From contig JAHLEZ010000025.1 of assembly GCA_020726505.1 (NCBI GenBank), positions 558,001 through 622,000 of the forward strand: a DNA stretch of 64,000 nt, given 5' to 3'. The notes under the pieces were generated by a model that did not search any database, was not told the origin of the DNA, and saw nothing but the letters and a program-made list of their open reading frames with translations. Below, piece after piece: positions 1-11,818 of this stretch. A program made the position numbers and the translations under genes. Numbering within the stretch: the stretch's first letter is position 1; each line of letters starts with the position of its first letter. The stretch is from Leptodontidium sp. MPI-SDFR-AT-0119 (taxonomy: Eukaryota; Ascomycota; Leotiomycetes; Helotiales; Leptodontidiaceae).

Positions 1-73
1 CGGTATACGCTAGTAGAATCTAAAACTAATATAGCGTATAACTAACCGAGCATTAGCCTGTGCCTGTATAACA
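1..73. repeat. Terminal segment of a copia-type LTR (left copy, cut by window edge)
   Basis: These 73 bases align without gaps to 8781-8853. The differences are almost all C/T or G/A, with the left copy the more AT-rich one, as RIP would leave. Both copies end in ...ACA, consistent with the CA end of an LTR. A minus-strand copia reverse transcriptase lies between them, so I read the pair as the LTR edges of one element whose left LTR continues outside the window. The LTR length cannot be determined from here. Confidence 0.6.
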
Positions 74-1077
74 CACCCCCTAACTAAGTAATAATAGTAA
101 GCCACTAATATTATAGTTGGTTACGCTAAGCGAGAACGAATACTAAAACTAAATAATTAAGTCACAACTATACTTATACTACTAAGTTAGGCAAATAACC
201 CTCCTATTTAAAGTGGCGTATCTCCCACTTAATTCTCGATCCTGCAGCTTCTCTACAATATATACAGATCGACATTTCGATCTACCAACTAATTAACTAA
301 TTAACAATCAATTAATTAATTAATAAATTAATCAATTAATACTAGAAGTATATTAAAGCGCTCTACTTAGGCCGTTAAGGCTGATCGTTCGGCTGCTATT
401 ATAAGTTATTTAATTGATTTTTATTAAGTTAATTGTTAATTTTAAGGCTATATATTAATTTAAATATTATTAATTGTAGTAAGTGAAGAAGAAGAAAGAG
501 GCCAAGAAGGCTCTAAAGGTTACTCTTACTTTAAAGAGAGCTGCTACTACGGCTACTCATGTTACTCGTGCTTGTGCTCCTTAAGTCAAGGGAGATAAGC
601 GGTTAGTTATTTGTTTAAGTTGTATCAACGGCGCCCTTTAAACCAAAAGCACCAAAGAGTACTTTAATATAATTAGTCGGGGTACTCGCTACTTTACGTA
701 CACCTTAAGCCACTCTTGTAAAGTTACTCCTACGGCTGTCTAGGCTTCTTTCCTAGTTTATTAGGCTGCGCTCTTAAATGACGTAGGCGAGAAGGTAAAT
801 TCCTTAGGTTATTCTTTTTAACGTGTAATTACTAACCTTTTTAGGAATTAAAGCGCTTAAGAGCTCTTGTTTTTGCGGCCTTTAAGGGTCAAGTTGTTAC
901 TGCCGCTGTTAGTAAAGTAATTGGATTTAGAGGAAGTAATGAGGAGGAAGAAGATAAGAGTAGTACTACTATTAAAGAGTCTGGTATATTATTTTGTTTC
1001 TCGAATTTGCCGCAAAATTAAGGCTAATTTGGTTAATTCTTGTAAATGAGGAAGAGTGTGGTGCCGCCGAGTACTTA
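74..1077. other. AT-rich decayed transposon DNA
   Basis: No intact gene is visible. Around 480-1060 the plus strand shows a Lys/Arg-rich reading frame broken by several stops, which looks like a mutated transposon open reading frame. I cannot assign it to a protein family. Confidence 0.5.
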
Positions 1078-1550
1078 CAGTGGGTGGCCACAAGTCTGTC
1101 CGATTGGGCGGTTTTACACCAAAACGCCTATATTACCCTGGTCAGTTTTAACTAGACAGCGTTCTTAGATTTACCGCAGATTCTTGGATTTAAGCTATAT
1201 TTACTAAATGCACACTTCTACTTACTTGGAATTTTGTATTTTATCCCTTTTTAGGCTATAAAACCAAATAATAGCGAGCACTTTTACAACTTCGCGGATT
1301 TACTATGTAAATAAGCGAGAAAATCGAGAAAATCAAAAAGTGAAAATTAATAAGTTATATTATACGTAGAAATAAGCCTCTAAGAGAGCTATATTTAAGT
1401 ATGTGTAATAAGAAGTAATTATTAATCGTGCGCTGAAAGGATTATTATTTTATTTTAAGAGGGCGCTAGATTTTCTAAGAATTAGAGTAAGCGTTTTAGC
1501 CTTTTTCGGTGTGATTTTCGCGAGTCGGACAGACTTCTGGCCACTCATTG
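1078..1550. mobile_element. 473-bp non-autonomous element, Tc1/mariner-type MITE
   Basis: The left end starts CAGTGGGTGGCC and the right end, read on the opposite strand, starts CAATGAGTGGCC. The arms continue to match imperfectly for about 50 bases (shared core AAGTCTGTCCGA). A TA dinucleotide flanks each end (1076-1077 and 1551-1552), the target duplication expected of Tc1/mariner elements. There is no coding capacity. The arms differ mainly at C/T and G/A sites, so the copy has been mutated since insertion. It sits inside older transposon DNA. Confidence 0.75.
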
Positions 1551-4500
1551 TAGTTGCTGCTGCTAGTGCGCTGTTTTTGCGGAGCCAACCCGTGGAGCTA
1601 CTGCTGGTATTGGTAGAGCTCTAGCTTTTATCGCTGAGGAAGAGGCTTTGGCTATTTATATTAACGAACTCTGTGGCGTTATTAGAAGTACTTTAGCTAC
1701 TTTAGCTAGGGAGGTTCAGGGCTTACTACTTAGAGATAATTAAGCTGCTCTCTTTTTTTTAAGACGAGGCTTAAGAACCTCTAAATAACTAAGTGTCCCT
1801 TTGTAATTTACTTGCGTTACGTTACTTTTGCTATAGAAACAAATAATTATTAAGAGTAATTGAATCTTCTAAATGCCGTGAAATTCACTCCTGAGCTCGA
1901 TTACTCTCTAAAAGAATTAATAAGTAAGGGAATTTATAAAAGAATAATAAATATATAAGAAAATATATTATATATTCGTAGGGTAAGCTCGTAGTTAAAC
2001 TACCTTTGTAATAAAGGAAAGGTAAAGAACGTGTATAAAGACTTATTTTAAAGCGAGGGCTTTATAGTAAGTTACTTTAGTTAAACACGAATATCCACCA
2101 AGTTAATAAAAGTAACAAAATTCTCAAATTTCTGCCGAGAGAGGTTTTTTATAAGTCTATTAACGGGCATATAACTTATAAGTAAATATTCAATTAAAAA
2201 AGTGCCTTTTTAAAACTCTTAGCACAATTATATATTTTAAATATTAACGTAGCATAACTTAGTAGAGATACGTTAATTTTCTTTAATAATTAATTGAATC
2301 GTTTATTAATTATTACAAAAGATTCTCCAAATTTCCCTTAACTTAAGACGTAACTCCTAAAAGAACCGTTATAAAGCTATAATCTCCTTAGCTGTACGCT
2401 TAACTCCTAAAAGCTTAGCTTATGTAATCGAAGTAGTGACTATATCTTGTAAGGCCGCTCTTTATAAGATCAAACTTCTAAAAAGTATCACAATATACTT
2501 ATTAAAAGAACGCCTAATATCGAGATCGTTTGTAAATAAAGTATTCGAAGCTATAATAAGCTAAGAGTCGCGTAGCTTGTAATTATAAGTAATCGCCAAA
2601 AATCGGGTTTTGAAAAGGTAATAAATAGTTTAATTAACTGCCGTAAGGTGCTCTAAAGAGGGGTTAGTTAAGAAGTGAGAAAGTCTTAAAGTTATAAATG
2701 TAACGTCTACGCGTAACATAATTGCCGTGTAAAGTATTAAGTTAACCTTCTCTTAATATCCCTTAATTTAAACCGGGGTTACTTGCCCTTGATTTTTCAG
2801 TAATTTAACTTAAAGTAGTAAAGTACTTAGGTAATTTCCATCTACTAAGTTAAATCGCAAAGTAACTTTTTAAATATAAGTGTCGTGTATTAGAGAAATA
2901 ATCTTCGCTTGACGATTTCTAATAACACAAACACTTAAAAACTACTCTATTAGTCCTCCTCTAGTGAGCTTATATGCCGTACTTAAGCCATTAATAATAA
3001 GTTAAGCGTCTTTAAGGGCTAAAGTATAGTGTAATACTTGAATATCGTTAATATAAAAGATGATACGGATTATACGTTACCTGTTTATGAAGATATAAGG
3101 CTCCTCTTTATAAGTGATTAACCTTAGCTTTAATAAAGTTCTAGTAAAGTCTCTATACTATAGTACTAGCGAGTCTCTAAGTCCGTAGAGTGCGCGATTA
3201 ACTTCTACTATTATATTATCTTGTTTAAATCCGTCTAGTAAGTAATAGCGTATGCGAGCACTTAATTCGCTTTGTTTAACGTTAATAAAGGCGTTAATAA
3301 TATTAAATTAGATTATCTTTAAATTAAATTAAGCCGCTATTGTTGTAGTAGTCCTAAAAAAACAAGTAATTAAAGTAACTATATATATTAAGAGAATTAA
3401 CGTTTTAGGTTGTAAGTCTCCCCTAATAATAACTCGCGAGCGACACTTAGTCAAATACTTTGACAATTTAACTTTAGCGTGAAATACTTATTTTAGTAGT
3501 ATTAATTTGTTTAGTAACGAAGCTTTATTTGACGACTCTCTAGTAGTTACGCGACTCTAAGTTAGTAATTTCCTTAATTACGTCGGCTTAGAAGTGCTCT
3601 CTTAGAGGGTAGTCCTTGAAGTCTCTCTAATTTAGTAAGTCCTTTAGTAATTAAGATTAGTCTATTCGTGGGAGATTAACTAGTTGTCGAATTTCGATAT
3701 TCTTGAGAATAGACGCTAAGATAATAGCGTGGACTACGCTTAAGTCTTTTCTGTCTTTTTATATTAATTCTTGACTAAGCCAAAAGGTCCTTAGAAAATC
3801 TTCTAAATACTCACGGTTACTCGACTAGTTTAACGATTCCGTAATTAACTTTCTAATAGTTATTATGTAAACACTTCGATTCGGTTTCGTAATCTTATTA
3901 CTAACTCAAGTCTTTCGATCATCACTAGTTACTTAATTTTCTACCCTTTTTCTTTATAAAAGTTTAAGTAAGTTATTATTAGTTAAGGCCAGAAGTATTA
4001 AGTATTACTTTGTACTTGATTTTTCCCCTAAATTTAACAAATTAAGATACTTCTTGTACTCTATTACTTGAGGCGGAGCTTCCGATTACTTAGGGCCGGC
4101 ACCTTACGAGCTGGCCGGCATAGGTCTGTGCACTACAGGGCATTTCACAGCCAAATTCAAAGGTCGAGTTTTTGGGCAAAAGTATAAATACAAAAGCTAG
4201 TTAAGGAAACTATAAATAAGTATCATCTTTATAATATTTAAAGGATATTAAATCAAAAATATCATGCCGTCGTTGAGTTATTATTGAGTAAAGTCGCCGA
4301 TTTTGTGTTTTCAGAGCCTGGAAGTGCCTCGCTAAATAGCCTGTAGACCACAGACCCATGCGGGCCAGCTCGTTAAGTAAGTACTCCCTGACGCTTAAGG
4401 CCGTGCTCTCAGTTATATGGCCTTTAAGAGTATATAATAACTTATAATATTAATTAGCGCTCAGCTCCTATATCTCTCTTAAAGTTTAGTACGCTACGTA

Positions 4501-7078
4501 AGACATCTCTCTTAATTATACTCTAAGACACTAACTGTCTTAATTTGTCGACTCGTTTTGAGACTTAATTAAGGTGCTTATAAATAAGAAGTTTAATATT
4601 CTTTTTTAGTTAATTTACTCCCGAGTTTTTACTAACAAGTTTTGTTAATCCTGACTTTTCTAGGGGTAATATTAATTACTTTACCCCCGTAGTTAAAAGC
4701 TCAATCGAAGGCTATAGCACCCCCAAGGTTACAAATTTAATAATTTCTATAAAACTTATTACTTAGCTTAATTATTCCTTTTCTAAGGCGATGCTTATTG
4801 TTGATTCTAGTATATTAAGTGCGCTTAGTCAATTAATTATATTAGTTCCAGCGTCTTAAGGTCCCTCCTCTTCTTCTAGCATTTTAGTAAGATTTCTTAA
4901 TATTAAGCGCGACTAGCCGACCGCTCTCTCTACGTTTAGAGAGCTTGAATAAAAGAGGGATTCGTTAAAAGCAACGTTCCGAGTCATTATTACACGCTGT
5001 AATTAAGGTACCTAAACCCTATATATATTAAACAAGACGTATCTTACTAAGTATTTAAAGTGCGCTCTTAAGTTAACTTTAAATACTCTCTTTTATTAAA
5101 GAGCCTCTCAGTCCTTAATTATAAGGTAAGCTCTATAGCCGTACGCCTATATATTACTCCAGTCAAGTCGTATATTAGTAGTAAGCTTCTGAATAAGCTT
5201 AGGGTCGTAGTACTGAAAATATTGCCTAAACTAAGCGTAAAAGATCTTATTTAGACTCTTAAAGCCTCTCCGAGTAGCCAAACTTATATTATAAAGAGTA
5301 ATTACTATTATAATTACTTCCGTCTAAAGTTCCTTTAATAAGCTTATTAAAAGGCGTATCTTAATAGACTTTTCAATGATTTCCTTACTTACGCGCTTAA
5401 CTCCCTTATTAAGTTAGTATATATACGAAGGAGTACTCTTAATATTAATACTATTCTCTATATATTACTTTTTATACTCGGTTAATCTATTAATTCTTAT
5501 AACTGAGGTATTATTATCTTAGCGTATTTTGTAAATCGAGAGTCCGAATTAAGGTCTCGTCTACGCTTTAAACAATTTGAGAGCTCCTAGGACAGCGATT
5601 AACCCTTTGTTTTTTAAGAGCTATTTATAGAATTTCTTATTATATTAGTCTTTAACTAATAAGAGTTAACTATTCCTATCAAATCCGACAGAGAAGTCGA
5701 ATAAGTCCTAAGAAATGCGATAAAAAGGCCGGGTAGTTATTCTCTCCGAAGGTCTTCGACTAACGACTTACTACGCGACAGTTAAAGAATACTCTTTATA
5801 CTTAATTTAAGTAGTGCCTAAGATTTCGACGTTGCGCGTATTTCTAACTAAATTCTCCAACGCTTCCTTCCTTAAGTGCCTTGCCTGTAAGTGCTATAAC
5901 CTAGCGTCGTCTAACCGCGGTCTCAAATATCGTCGACTTAATTAAAAGCCTTACTAAATACTCCTTTAAAGCGTGGGGAATATTAAAAAGGTATGAGTTA
6001 AGCGAATTAGAGAGTTAAGAGCTATTACAGGAACTAAAGAGTAATTAAAAAGCTTATATTTAAAGAAAGTTAAGTTAAACTATTGCTTTAATTACTTTAA
6101 CATAATACTCTTCTTAATTAATCCCACGTGTAACGTGTAGTCTAACTTATTATATTAAACTCTAGCCTTTAATAAACGAGCTTTCGAAATAATATTAATA
6201 TTAAATCCTTTAACAATAGCGACGTTAGAGAGCCTCAAGTCCTTGGTATTTAGTCTATTAGGGCTATAAAGAGTACCTTTAAAAACACGAGTACCTCGAC
6301 CTTTAATTATAAGGCTCGACGTTCCGGCTTTAACACTATCGTCGTTAGTTAATTTAATAAAGGTTCTAGGCTCTAACAGAGCAACCGAATTAATTAAATA
6401 AGTGGCAGCGCCGTTATTAAGGTACTCTCTAAGAGTAAGTGTTAATTTATATCAATAGTTACGTAAATTCCTGAGGTTACGAGAGCCTCATCTAGCAACT
6501 CCGGATTAATTACATATATATTAATATTATTAAGATACCTCAGTAGTTTTAAGGCTTTTACTAAGGTTATTAGAGAAGACGAGGAGTTTTCAGAGGTTAT
6601 TCCCTTAGCAATTTCCTTCACTACTACTTGTCTCTACCTTTCTTACTAATTACTCACTTAAAGTCGGGAAACTCCTTTTCAAGCTTAATTCGAGTTTCCT
6701 TGATTTCCTCTGCAGACAGTAAGTTGCGCAGTTTTCCTCTAGTTAAGCCGTCGTAATAATATTAAAGTCTATAGTAATCGATCGCTTTGTGTCGGTAAGA
6801 GATTACCTTGTAGGGGCAAGTATTAATCGTGGTATTTAGCGAAGGAGTTCTTGGCGCTAGTAGTGCTTCTAGAGCATCTGATCTCCCTTTAAGTATAGCG
6901 TATAATCTAATTGTCTTGTTTCTTCTAGTAGCCGTAAGAGACTCTTTATTAAGCGCTAATAACTAGTTAACGTATTAAAGTAACGTATACTTATAAATAA
7001 CCCTAAGAGTATTATCTTTAAGAACCTTCGATAATTATTTGTGAGCTTATTTAAGTACAAGCTTCTCTTGCACTACCT
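1551..7078 (-). mobile_element. Ty1/copia retrotransposon remnant, heavily mutated
   Basis: On the minus strand at roughly 2780-3200 a broken reading frame can be followed that matches the RVT_2 reverse transcriptase of fungal copia elements. It has a YSLEDSLVL stretch corresponding to the family's YGLRDSPLLW motif, then a YINDIQVLHY-like catalytic segment in place of YVDDI, then a RNRQAKIISLIHDTYI-like stretch corresponding to the RDR...LxQDxYI block. The Asp-to-Asn and Arg-to-stop changes fit RIP. The rest of the block is AT-rich with no frame I can assign. The copia reading rests on this one segment plus the flanking LTR-like repeats. Confidence 0.65.
4095..4385. repeat. Inverted repeat, about 50-bp arms, inside the copia block
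   Basis: About 4105-4150 and 4330-4380 are imperfect reverse complements, sharing ACGAGCTGGCC, CATRGGTCTGTG and CTACAGG in order. The spacer is AT-rich and non-coding. It could be a small foldback element or two inverted transposon ends. I see no clean target duplication. Confidence 0.5.
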
Positions 7079-7086
7079 TAATAAAA

Positions 7087-7634
7087 GGCCACAGCTAAAG
7101 CAACTCATGGAAATAGCTAAATCAACTCATGCCAAGGAATTTCGGGGAATCCGAAGGGTGCATTTATCAACCTCGCCCCGCTATTAATTTGTACTACAGG
7201 GCAAGGGCCACTTATGCATTCTACTCAATTATGCCAACTCATCTACATCATCTAATTCGCATCTTGAGTATACACTTCCACCCCTCCAATTACATCCCTT
7301 TGTATCACACACTTACAGAAGCTGTACTAGCACTTACTATACTATCTGAATAATATATTGAAACAGGAGGCAATATTACTATAAACTACTACAGATGGAG
7401 GAGGACCGCAAGGTTCGCCAGTGAAGGTTGACATGCCGTTGTACGATCAGGAAGTGTGAATAGCTTCAAAGTTAATTCAGGGGCAACTCAGGACTCCTCA
7501 AATGCATAAGTGGCCCTTGCCCTGCAGTACAAATTGATATGGTGGGGCAAGGGTGATAGATGCGCCTGGTGTGCCTTTAAATTCCTTGGCATGAGTTGAT
7601 TTAGCTATTTCCATGAGTTGCTTTAGCTGTGGCC
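7087..7634. mobile_element. 548-bp foldback/MITE with 8-bp target duplication (hAT-like)
   Basis: The left end begins GGCCACAGCTAAAGC and the right end is its exact reverse complement. The first 56 bases of the two arms are identical, and matching continues imperfectly to about 155 bases. Both ends are flanked by the same 8-mer TAATAAAA (7079-7086 and 7635-7642). An 8-bp duplication is typical of hAT-superfamily insertions. The short open frame inside (7129-7353) is an accident of the arm sequence. Near-identical arms within mutated surroundings mean insertion later than the host copia element's decay. Confidence 0.85.
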
Positions 7635-8780
7635 TAATAAAATTAATGATCATTAAGGGTCCCTTAACGTCCGGAATGTTATATAATAAAACATCTTAGT
7701 AAGCTAATCGTTACTCTTAAATCCACACCTTAAAATTAGCCCTTCTTGATTTGACGATTTCAAGCTTCTTTTTATATTTAGCTTAAGCTTTAGTAAAGTT
7801 ACTTATTTCTAAAAGGGCGTAATTTCTCTTTAAGACCTTAAGAAGTATTTATAAAGTTTACGATCGTAAGTCGTTTAGTTTATCTATTATCTTATTAAGT
7901 TACTCTTTCGCTTTCTCTTTCTTCTTAATCTCATACTCCCGAATAGTACTTTAGTAGATCGAAGGATTAACTGTCTCTTAAATCCACTTATATACTACTT
8001 TATAAACTTAAGCCTTTTCCGACTATTATATGTGTTTAATAGTATACTCCCTTATTAAGGCAGTATATATTAAAGTAACTATAATAACGCTAAATAATAT
8101 AAGAGGTGTTATACTTAGTTTAAGTCCCTTAAGCTCGGGTACTTATTAGTCTTTATTTTACTTTACTTACTTCTTGAAGTTGAAATCGAGAGCCTCCTTG
8201 TCTTATTATGCCTTTACTTCGTCGATTGTTTATACTTAAGGCTCGTTTTCAAGGATATTTAGAGTAACTAGTAGTTTTAAATTAATTAAAGTTTATACCT
8301 TATAGAAGATATAGAAGGATTTGAAGGCTTAATACTATAAGGTTCAGGTTTGCCTGTCGTAGTTAAGCGGCGTTTAATTATTAAAAGAGGAGACTGAAGT
8401 TAAGTCTACTATAGTGAAGAAAGGGTTACTCTCTCAAGGGTTCAATGAATTTGTTAAAGAGGAGAAGAGAATATTAAGTATAAGTACTTAATTTATCCTT
8501 TTTTAAAGAGGTTAAAAGGAAAATAGTAGTGTGAATTATACTTATTAATAAGTAGAAAGCGCCGATATTATTCGTCACTTACTAATCTTACATTAATAAC
8601 TTTACATAGATTTATAAAGTACAAAAGAAAGAATACTAACTTAATAACTTTATCACAGGACTTATAACTATAATATAAAAGTAAAGTAAAGCCTTAGAAT
8701 TAACGTAAGGAGAATTAAAGTAGTTCCTTATTATCTAAAATACATAAGGAAATCAGGGGAACACGTTGTTCCCCTGAAAG
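7635..8780. other. AT-rich decayed transposon DNA
   Basis: No gene is visible. At 8755-8777 there is a short palindrome, CAGGGGAAC / GTTCCCCTG, just inside the right LTR-like repeat. It may mark the LTR boundary of the minus-strand copia element. Confidence 0.45.
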
Positions 8781-8853
8781 CGGTATGCGCTGGCAGAATC
8801 CAAAACTAGCATAGCGCACAACTAACCGAGCATCAGCCCGTGCCTGTACGACA
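8781..8853. repeat. Terminal segment of a copia-type LTR (right copy)
   Basis: This is the partner of 1-73 and less mutated: GC is retained where the left copy has AT. It ends CCTGTACGACA. Read on the minus strand, it would be the start of the 5' LTR (TGTCGTACAGG...). The same 18-mer end occurs in inverted orientation at 9422-9439. Confidence 0.6.
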
Positions 8854-9421
8854 TATAATTTAGGCTAGAAAAGGGGTGCGGGTTAAAGTTAGGGGTTAGA
8901 ACCTAGCCGGACTAGTTTTAGTAGACATTTAGTGGGATTTCGTAATATATAGTCTAGCTCTTCGTATACTCTCTTAGAAAATACACAGATTTTTTAACTA
9001 TATATTATTTACTCTGTCGCTATATTAATATATTAATATATTACGTGGTACATGAACCGGTACTGCACCGACACTTAGCTCTCGTTTTGCTGGGCTCCTT
9101 GACTAAGATTGCTTTACGTAGAGTACTCTACTTCGGTTTGTTTACTTCTTTATCAATAAGCTTAGTTTATTTTAAAGTTATTTGGGGCTTTTTAATAATT
9201 TAATTATAAAACGCAATCTTAACACGGTTGCAAGTAATTAATTTCTAATAATATTTAAAGTTTAGATTCCAAAAAACGATTTTATAAAAGCACTTATAAT
9301 ACTTCTTATCTCGTTTATCGCTAAGGGTTGCGAAAACGCCGTTTCTAATATATAGACCGTTCTTCTTAGTAAATTTTGCGTCTTTTATTACTCGCTAAAA
9401 TTATAATTCGTAATGCAATAA
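8854..9421. repeat. Dispersed repeat, copy A (gypsy-associated)
   Basis: About 8868-9070 is a diverged copy of 48318-48545. Shared words include GGGGTGCGGG, CCTAGCCGGACTAG and ATATATAGTCTAGCTCT, and both copies contain a run ending in GGTACATRAACCGGTA. Copy B directly follows gypsy RNase H sequence, so this is probably gypsy 3' or LTR DNA. No coding sequence is visible. Confidence 0.65.
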
Positions 9422-11016
9422 TGTCGTACAGGCACGGGCCGACCGCACCAAGGCTCTGCTGAGTCAGCGGCCCCATTCTTGTATGTAGTCAATTGCTCCC
9501 TACGAGCCTCCTTTTACAGAATCAGACAACTTCACTACCCTCTTTGAGAGCACCTACTTCTATGCTCCACTTCTATACCACAAATAAGAAGTATTTTAGC
9601 TCCTTAGCTTTCGTTTAGCTTTTAAGCACTTAATCCTTTATAATAAGCTTATTTTTGCGGTTCTTAGCAAAAACCGGGTTTTACTTAGCTTTAATAATGT
9701 TTAAGAACCTTTTCGTAGTTAGGGGTCGTAAAATGAGCTTAACTTTGGCTATCTTGTTCTCGTAATAAGAGAAAAACTAGTTTTAGTATTAAGTTATAAT
9801 ATTAATACGACTGTCGTAAGCTTATTAAAGCAAGAGAAAGTAAGTTAGCTTAATATTACGCAGGTTAATGGCCTTAGAAGGCGCGTAGTATTAACGAAGC
9901 TCTTGTACGATCTTTTAAATAATATAAGTGCGCTAGTTAACTTAAGTTAAGGAAATAACCTTAAAAAGTAAGGTATTAATATAATTAATAACTTAAGTAT
10001 AAAGTTGATTATATTTAGTAACAAAGTTGCTCTAATCGCTTTTCTTAATAATAAAAACCTTAAAGGCTTTATTATATTTAAATTTAATTACGAAAAAGAG
10101 TATCACTAGTATATTATTTAATCGCTTTGTATTTTCCTTTTAAAGAAACTGTCGTATAGAAGAAGGGCAGAGGTTTAGGGGATTCGAAAGATTCTACGAT
10201 TAAATAAGATTTTAGAAAGTTTATTAAAAGATTAATTAAATTAAGCGTTATCCTCTTGAAGAGAGGAGCTAAAGACTGGGTTTATATACCTAGAATGCTT
10301 ACGCAAGTATGCACCAAACCAAGGAACTGCGCTAGTGCGCGACAGAAACTTAGTCTTTGTATTAAAAAATAATAAATTTGTTATAAGAGAAGAAACATTT
10401 AGTTCGTTAAGGTTGACGAGCGGCTAAAAGCCTTTATTATACGCTTAAGCTTAAAATTCAGTGTTAAATTTAGTCTAGCCCTTCCGATCCTTGATACGAT
10501 TATTCCTAGAGTCGGTTATAGTAAATTTCCTGGGAATAAAGCGTAAGTAAAGACGTGTAATAATCGTTAGAGAAAGTAAAGAAGAAAATATAAAGTAGTA
10601 TTTTATTAAACAAAAATTATTAGGGCTTTAAGAGTTATATAACTCTTAACTATCACGTAAAATACTAAAAGAGAAAAAAGTAAGAATTAATAAAGTAATA
10701 AAAAGAAAAAGATTAATTAAGAAGTGTTTTGTTTTCTTATTAAGAGAAAAAAAGCTAATTATATATATATTAAGTAAGTAGGTTTAGCTAGCTATGGGTG
10801 TGTAGGAAGCACACCTGGCCGTTTAGTGGACTCGCGTAACAGGTGCCGCTAACCATGTACCGTGACATTTACTTTTTTTTTAACTTTTCTTTTCGCTTAA
10901 TTTTTAATACTTTATTTTTCATTTATTATTTCTTTATTTAAAAAAAATATTTTAATAATATTTTTATAAAATTATATACCTTAATAGCTTTTCTAAATCT
11001 AAATAAATAAAAAAAG
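9422..11016. other. AT-rich decayed repeat DNA starting with an inverted LTR end
   Basis: It opens with an 18-mer that is the exact reverse complement of 8836-8853, so another copia-type terminus starts here in the opposite orientation, followed by about 90 bases of balanced composition. From about 9590 the sequence is AT-rich without an assignable frame. At 10790-10870 there is a short GC-rich island. Confidence 0.45.
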
Positions 11017-11370
11017 TTAAGCTATTATAAGTTTTTACTTACTAAAACACTTATTACGGCTTTACTTAATTATTAGATATTTTTCAACTTTATATTATAT
11101 AATTCGATTTTTATAATTCTTTTATAAAACTACTCGTTTTAATAGCCTTTATAAGTGCACTTATGAAGCTTATATAAAAATATTAATAAAATAAAAAATT
11201 AAATTATTACAAGCCTTTACTTACTAAGACACGTACCTTAACTTTACTTAACTTTAAAATATTTTTTAACTTTTTATTATATAATCCGATTTTTATAATT
11301 CTTTTATAAAATTACTAGTCTCAATAGCTTTTATAAGTGCACTTAAGAAACTGATATAAAATTATTAATG
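11017..11370. repeat. Tandem duplication, two units of about 182 bp
   Basis: The unit beginning at about 11017 is repeated from about 11199. Both carry TTTACTTACTAA, then ACTTTA...ATTATATAAT, CGATTTTTATAATTC, and TTTTATAAGTGCACTTA in the same order. The units are very AT-rich and non-coding. The sequence after it (11371-11818) holds nothing I can identify. Confidence 0.7.
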
Positions 11371-11818
11371 TGACGAGCGGCAGGGCAAAAGCGGTGGTTC
11401 AAGTGCTTAGAATATTAAGGTGCAGAACCAGAAGGGTTCTGCGAGAGGCTATATATACACAGGAATAGGGGGTAGCGGCCTGAGGTAGCTAGGCACGTGA
11501 CAACCAACGTTCCGATCGTCACAATTAACTTAATTAAAATCAGGCGTAAGTTTTTATTTTTAACGCTAAGGCGCTTGCAATAACCTCTTATTTTCGATGC
11601 TAAGCCATTGCAGCGATCCTGCTCCACGGCAAAATCTTAAGGCTTATAATATTAATATCAACCTGGTAGCGCCGGCACGACTCGGAATTGAGGTCAGTAG
11701 TTTATAATGATTTCAATAGCTTGATATGTGTTTTGTAAAGAAAAAAAACTAGATTTCAAAGACAGTTATTTTCATGATAAGTTCCACCTCTGTAAGGAAA
11801 TGCTCTTCCATACCACGC

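Noticed and set aside
7129..7353. 74-residue plus-strand ORF
   Set aside because: It lies wholly within the 548-bp foldback element and is formed by its inverted-repeat arm.
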